In this document: positions 58,824-64,000 of the stretch, piece after piece
How the letters are laid out: the number at the start of each line of letters is the position of its first letter
How positions within the stretch are numbered: the first letter of the stretch is position 1
Assembly: GCA_002914805.1 (NCBI GenBank)
Contig: JXTB01000124.1
Location: forward strand, 774,402-838,401
DNA: 64,000 nucleotides
Origin: Parasponia andersonii
Lineage: Eukaryota > Streptophyta > Magnoliopsida > Rosales > Cannabaceae
Direction: 5' to 3'
Position numbers and translations under genes: made by a program
Notes under the pieces: generated by a model
Told to the model about the DNA's origin: nothing
Database searches by the model: none
Seen by the model: only the letters and a program-made list of their open reading frames with translations

Positions 58824-59739
58824 ACTATATTTTGAGCAAAACCCAGAAAAGTATACTTCTTGTTAAGGTGAAACTCCTCTGCTTTTAGAAAATCTCATAA
58901 GATTTTGGCATGTTGCTTGATCATATCAGAGAGACCCAAAAGCTGAAACCTTGTGAAACTCAAAATCTCACACGGGTCTATTTGCTCGTACTGTATTTTA
59001 TGCAAAATCCGGATACTTTATCCCAGAGAAGTGGCTCCTATCTTGTCTAGTACTTTATGAAAACAGAGACCCAGATGCTGAAATCTTGTGAAAACTCAAC
59101 ACTCATGCATTTAAAGCCGTTATTGGGCTTATCAAGACAACCCCAATTGGTACTGAATTGCTTCAGTTGATAGAGTCTAAAATGAAGAAGAAGCTGATGC
59201 AGAACAATTGCGAGGAAACTGTACTTACATGTGTTTTTCTTGAATGTGACCTATATGTACAAGGGGGGTCTGTTCTGTCCGTTTGTGTAATTATATTTCA
59301 TCGACCCTATGTGATATGTGGAATGGACCCTACTATTATATACACTACTATTCATTTAAATATTCTTGAAAGTGACGTAAAACTAAACAGGCCTTTCCAC
59401 CCCTGAAGTTTGATGGAGTCAATAGAAACGCTTGCTTGTTCTCTCGTGGCCGAGTTAATGAATTTATCATGTTGATAAAAACTGTATGCTTTTTTGAAAA
59501 AAAAAAAAAAGAAAGAAATATAAGTAAAACAGGTATGTAAAGTTCGGAGCTGAAAAAGATGGGCAATCCAAGTGTTGAGAGGAGAATGAGAGAGGGGCCG
59601 AGAAACTTCAAAGATGTAGAATGTGCTCAACTGGTTGCTGAGCTGTATAGAGTTTGTTTATTATATAAAATATCAATGAGGACAAAACAATTGTTAAAGG
59701 AAATTGTACAGATGGCAAAGCTAATAGACAAAGCTAGTT
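58824..59739. other. Upstream region of the RING-H2 gene, no gene seen
   Basis: Contains a TATA-like GTATATAATAG on the minus strand near 59335-59345, about 510 bp before the RING-H2 start. It could be a distal core promoter but is unsupported. Short frames here are not protein-like. Confidence 0.4.
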
Positions 59740-60970
59740 CTACTTAATTACATAGCTAATAGTGAGCTTGGTGCGAAAATTAAGAAACGGCCGAGTATGC
59801 AAGGCCTTGGTCAGTAAATCAGCTAGTTGATCTTCTGATGGTGTGTAACGGACTAGTAAAGACTGTTTGGAGAACTGTCTCATGAATATGATGATAAATG
59901 ATTTTAACATGCTTTGTTGGAGCATGTTCAATTAGCAAGCAAGTATTTTTCACTTAAGTTATCACATAGGTAAACAGGTGGTGAGGGTAACAAAAGAGAG
60001 TCTAATAGAGAAGTGACTCAATCCAAGAGAGATCAGCAGCAACATTAGCCAGACTGCAAACACCGAAACAAGACACCACTTTTCTGCTTGGAGGAAGACC
60101 AGGAAACAAGATTGGGCCCGAAATATATGCAGTAACGATCATTAGGATAACTTGCCCAACATATGTGTAGCAAGTAAGTGATAGTCTGGAACAGCTTGCA
60201 AAGAGACCCATAAGAGGCTGTGGCAGAGAAGTTTCAATGAATTCGCTTAACGAATTGTCAGTAAGTAGCAATAGAGAGTGCATGAATTTTTTGAAATACT
60301 TTATGCAAGAAAATTAATATCTGGTCTTGTCATAGTTTATTATTGCAAAGCACCAACAATGCTAAGATATTGAGTTGGATTTGGATCAAGGAGCACCTTC
60401 ATATAAAGACAGAGTATGACCACCGAGCATAGGGATCAGATAGGGTTTGTGTCTGATTAAGGTGCAATGAGGAAGCTGATCGATGCAGTTCAGTGCTGAG
60501 AAAAAAATTTGAGTGACCCGAGTCCTTGAGAGTAAAGGCAGTATCAAATTCAGTAAGAAGACTTTGATCATGTACAGAATCACTGCCAACAACAATTATA
60601 TCAACAACAAACACAAGGAGAATGGCATAACACTTGAACTAGATTGATAAATAAATAAACGTAGAAGAGTCTCTTCGTGATCCAATAAATTAGCCCCTCT
60701 GAAGTAGACAACTGCTGAGTTAGTCATAAAGAGCTTTGTTAAGCTTGTAAACCAGAGAGGGATTAGATGAATTGGCAAAACCGGGCAATTGCTTCGTATA
60801 AACTCTCTGCGTAAACACCTTTCAGAAAGGCATTACGAACATCAAGTTGCCTAATAATCTAGCATTATGAACATCAAGTTGCCTAATAATCTATCCCATG
60901 GAAAAAGCAAGACTCAGACTCAGTAATGTCTCAAAATAGCCAAGGCCATAGGTCTGATCATACCCTGTGG
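59740..60970 (-). mobile_element. Copia relic A, reverse transcriptase and RNase H part
   Basis: Minus-strand copia fragment. Near 60600-60400 the IIVVGSDS and FDTAFTLKDSG motifs of copia reverse transcriptase are visible. VYKLNKAL lies near 60750, and at 59931-59740 the RNase H tail VRYTPSEDQLADLLTKAL. The LTRs, gag and integrase are missing. It is a broken fossil, interrupted on its right by copia relic B. Confidence 0.8.
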
Positions 60971-60974
60971 CAAC

Positions 60975-61220
60975 TGTTGAGATTAAGAGAAGAATATTGA
61001 GGCTATTCTATATGATTAAGAATGAATATATATATATATATATATATACACGAAAATTGGGCATTGCACCAAGAAATAGGAAACTATCCTAGAATTAGGG
61101 GATTACAACTAATTGCTAGAATATTACAACAAATAGGAAGCTATCCTAGACTTAGGGAATTACAACTAATTACAATAATTTAAAATATAAAGAAATTCTG
61201 TTGTAATCAATTCTCTAACA
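60975..61220 (-). mobile_element. 3' LTR of copia relic B
   Basis: 246 bp from TGTTGAGATTAAG to TTCTCTAACA. On the element side comes a purine-rich tract (TCTTGAGGGGGGCA on the minus strand, 61221-61234) typical of a polypurine primer. Contains a TA microsatellite at 61027-61050. Confidence 0.85.
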
Positions 61221-61385
61221 TGCCCCCCTCAAGATGGAGCTCCGGTGGAGATGCCAATCTTGACCCTTAATTCTTGGAAGCAGCTTCGTGGAAGTGGTTT
61301 GATAAGAGCGTCTGCAAGTTGATCTGTTGAGGAAACATGAGTAACACGAACCTGTTCCTGTTCCCTTCCCAAATCATACTCTGCG
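61221..61385 (-). mobile_element. Copia relic B, RNase H tail
   Basis: Just inside the LTR the minus strand encodes THVSSTDQLADALIKPL, the copia RNase H end. Similarity stops near 61385. The rest of the element is gone. It is inserted in, or joined to, relic A. Confidence 0.75.
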
Positions 61386-61699
61386 TAGCTCGATTGGCCA
61401 ATCAAGCTCGACTATGATTAGACCCAATCAAGATCAATTGGCTTGATTGAGTCTGATCGGACTTAGTTGAAGTATTTTAGGTTTTCCATGCTATGTCAGC
61501 AAAAAAAAATAAAAAAGTAAATAAAAAAGAAAAATCAGATTCTTAAAGTGGAGTTTGAGAACGTCATTGAACTTGTTTATTCTTGATTGCTAAAAAAATG
61601 TTTTCTAATTAATTTATTTAAAAACATTATGCACGTAAGCACAAAAGTTTATATAACAAGAAAGTATAGAAGAGCAATAAATATTTTATAGTTACTAAA

Positions 61700-63314
61700 A
61701 TCCTAACAAGATTGATATACGCTTCAAGGCAAGATTAGTGGTAAAAACTACGCTGAAGCAAGATTAGTGGCGAAAACTACGCTAAGTTGGAAGAAATTGA
61801 TTATAATGAAGTATTTTTTTTTAATTGTTAAACATTCCTCAATTAGAATATTGTTAGTTTGGCTGTGTAATTGGAATTCAAACTAGTTCAATTGGATCTG
61901 AAGACCGCATTTCTACATGGTGATTTGAAAGAAAAAATCTATATATTTTAGCAAGAAAGATTCAAGATTGCTAGAAAAAAAAAATGGGTTTATAAATTAA
62001 AAAGATCACTTTATGGGTTGAAATATTCGTCGTACAAGTGATTTGATCAGTTCATGATGGATCAGAAGTATACAAAAAGTAAGTTCGATAATTGTGTATA
62101 TTTTTGTAGGCTACGAGATGAGTCTTTGATTTATCTACTCTTGTATATTGATAATATGCTGATAACTTTGAAGAACCAAAAAGAAAATTAAGAAGTTAAA
62201 AGGCACAGTTGAATCAAGAGTTTGAGAAAGAGGATTTCAATGAAATCAAACAGATTCTCAATAGAGAGATTAGCATAGATAAAGGGGGAGACAATGTTTA
62301 GTTTGATTTATAAGCAATATTTATAGAAAGTATTGTAACGTTTTGACATGACTATACAATCAAATCTATTAGTACACCACTTGCTCCTTATTTCAAGATT
62401 GGTACATTTTTGTCTCCAAGTACAGATGTAGAACAAGCGTACATATCACAAGTTCCATATTTAAATATGGTTGGTATATGATGGTATATATAAGACCTGA
62501 CATTTCATATATAATTAGAGTTTTGAGCAGATATATACATGATTTGAGTAAAGATCATTAGCAAGATGTGAAATGGATTCTATAGTACTTACTAAAGACT
62601 ATAGACGGCAAGATTGTAGATATATATAATTGGAGTTGTGAGCAGGTATATGCATGATTCGGGTAAAGATCATTAACAAGTTATGAAATGAATTCTACAG
62701 TACTTACTGAATACTGTAAATGGCAAGATTATAGATATTGGTTTGGTTTTCTAGCGGGATGATAGACTTGGTCATAGTGTGATTAATTATATTGATTCTA
62801 ATTACACTGGTAATTTGGATAAGCGTCAATCAATTACTGGTTTGTATTTACTTTTGCAAGAGCATTAGTCAGTTGAAAATCTATTTTGAAGTCTACAATT
62901 GCTTTGTCTACTATAAAAGTAGAGTATGTGGTAATTACAGAGGTTATCAAGAACGTTATTTAGTTACAAAGATTATTAGAAAAACTGGGAATTGTTCAAA
63001 ATTGTGTCAGTATTTATTCTGATAGTCAAAGTACTATTCATTTAGCAAAAGGAATCCAATATATCATATATGCATGAAGTATATTGACGTCCAAAAATAT
63101 AATATGTGGGAGATTATTAGTAAAAGAAAAATATTATTTCAAAATATTAGGACTACTGAGAATCCTACAATTATGATGACCAAGGTAGTGACAATGACGA
63201 AGTTCAATCATTGTTTGGACCTTTATGCGCATAAAGTGATATGGGTAGAGTGGATAGAAGATACGGGAAACGAGGATGTTCGGATGGGGCCAACTAATTT
63301 GCCAATGTTAAGAT
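61700..63314 (+). mobile_element. Copia relic C, reverse transcriptase and RNase H part, plus strand
   Basis: Plus-strand copia fragment with ARLVAK near 61770, QLDLKTAFLHGDLKEKIY at 61891-61944, YKLKRSLYGLK near 61990, LLYIDNMLI near 62140 and an RNase H tail ending ENPTIMMTKVVTMTKFNHCL near 63150-63220. Gag and integrase are absent and the coding part is broken. Opposite orientation to relics A and B. Confidence 0.85.
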
Positions 63315-64000
63315 TGTTAGAATTAGTTTAGCTTTTGTATTTGTTTTATACTTTATCTCATATCACTTATGTATGATTATCTGGAGTCTACAGTACTTTT
63401 CAATTGGTGAAATCCTTTATTTATAAGGATCTTTATAATTTTGTTTTCTATTTTAAGTTTTTGCATTATAACCTAAATTTTGTAATCCCTCTTGAAGTAG
63501 AGAAGTGATTAGCCCCGGAAGATAATAAAGTGGTTAGCTCCCGAAGATGTATCAAACCTTGCTAAATTATATCAAGGTGAACATGACTAAACGCGTCAGT
63601 AGTTTTAAAACTGTAGCTGCAATTGATAAAAATGAATATGTCATCTACCTAAATGCATGAAAAAGGGACTGTAGCTGCATTTCATGAAAATGAAGATGTC
63701 ATCTACCTAAATGTATGAGGAAGTAAAAGAAACAAGAATTATGAAAATGAAGATGTCATTTACCTACTGTGCAACAAAATACAACATAGCAGAAGAAAAG
63801 TATGAAGATAGACAAGAAATAAGAATTTTGCAAATACAAAGGATATGTTAAAGCTTTCGGCATTTAAGTATCTGGCTTAGCAGACTCAACTCAACCAAAA
63901 GAGTCTTAACACGAAGAGAATCTAACCAAGTAATGAGTATCAAAGAGTTTAATTAGAAACAATGCTTAACACGTAATAAGTATCTATTTAATTCCTTACT
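63315..64000 (+). repeat. 3' LTR of copia relic C, end not determined
   Basis: TGTTAGAATTAG follows directly on a TTAAGAT stretch where the polypurine tract is expected. The sequence beyond is non-coding and LTR-like. No closing CA with flanking duplication could be identified before the window ends, so the right limit is open. About 63600-63760 repeats GAAAATGAAGATGTCATCTACC-like blocks three times. Confidence 0.5.

Overview
This is nuclear DNA of a flowering plant, most likely a woody or perennial eudicot. The reasons are an 11-exon mitochondrial aldehyde dehydrogenase gene with AT-rich GT-AG introns, a plant-specific U-box/ARM ubiquitin ligase, an ATL-type RING-H2 ligase, and a dense load of plant transposon families (copia, a large non-coding LTR element, Mutator, hAT, CACTA, MITEs). 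I do not assign a species. Only about 6 kb of the window is host protein-coding DNA. Most of the rest is transposon-derived.

Layout. 1-4590: copia relic on the minus strand, running off the left edge, with its 5' LTR at 4030-4590. 4591-8349: AT-rich spacer with an exact 102-bp tandem duplication. 8350-12238: ALDH2B gene, 542 aa. 12077-33044: a tandem segmental duplication that begins inside the last ALDH exon. Unit 2 (29919-33044) is compact. Unit 1 (12077-29918) was swollen to almost 18 kb by a 5.86-kb Mutator element, a 1.2-kb hAT element, a rearranged LARD-type element, a solo LTR inside a hAT-like element, and a MITE. Each unit carries a copy of a previously unlisted small gene on the minus strand that would encode a signal-peptide-bearing peptide of about 50 residues. 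The unit 2 copy (32212-32358) is open; the unit 1 copy has a TGA inside the signal peptide. 34316-42421: a complete-ended, non-coding LARD-like LTR element with 2.1-2.2-kb LTRs and a perfect initiator-Met tRNA primer-binding site. 42422-53344: gene-free DNA with hAT, Mutator-MITE and CACTA insertions and a minisatellite, several with readable target-site duplications. 53794-55860: intronless PUB18/19-like U-box gene with two CACGTG boxes upstream. 58380-58823: ATL-type RING-H2 gene on the minus strand. 59740-64000: three copia relics, one inserted in another.

Working picture. The three sizeable host genes are independent transcription units, not a pathway. ALDH2B oxidises acetaldehyde in mitochondria, the U-box protein belongs to a clade known for ABA and drought signalling, and the RING-H2 protein is a membrane-anchored E3. 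The most informative structure is the segmental duplication: its second copy supplies empty sites that prove the insertion boundaries in the first, dates those insertions after the duplication, and, through in-frame indels and a shared TATA box, exposes the small peptide gene. Coordinates of splice sites and repeat ends were read by eye from the sequence. Family names for proteins rest on motif recognition and no database search was run.
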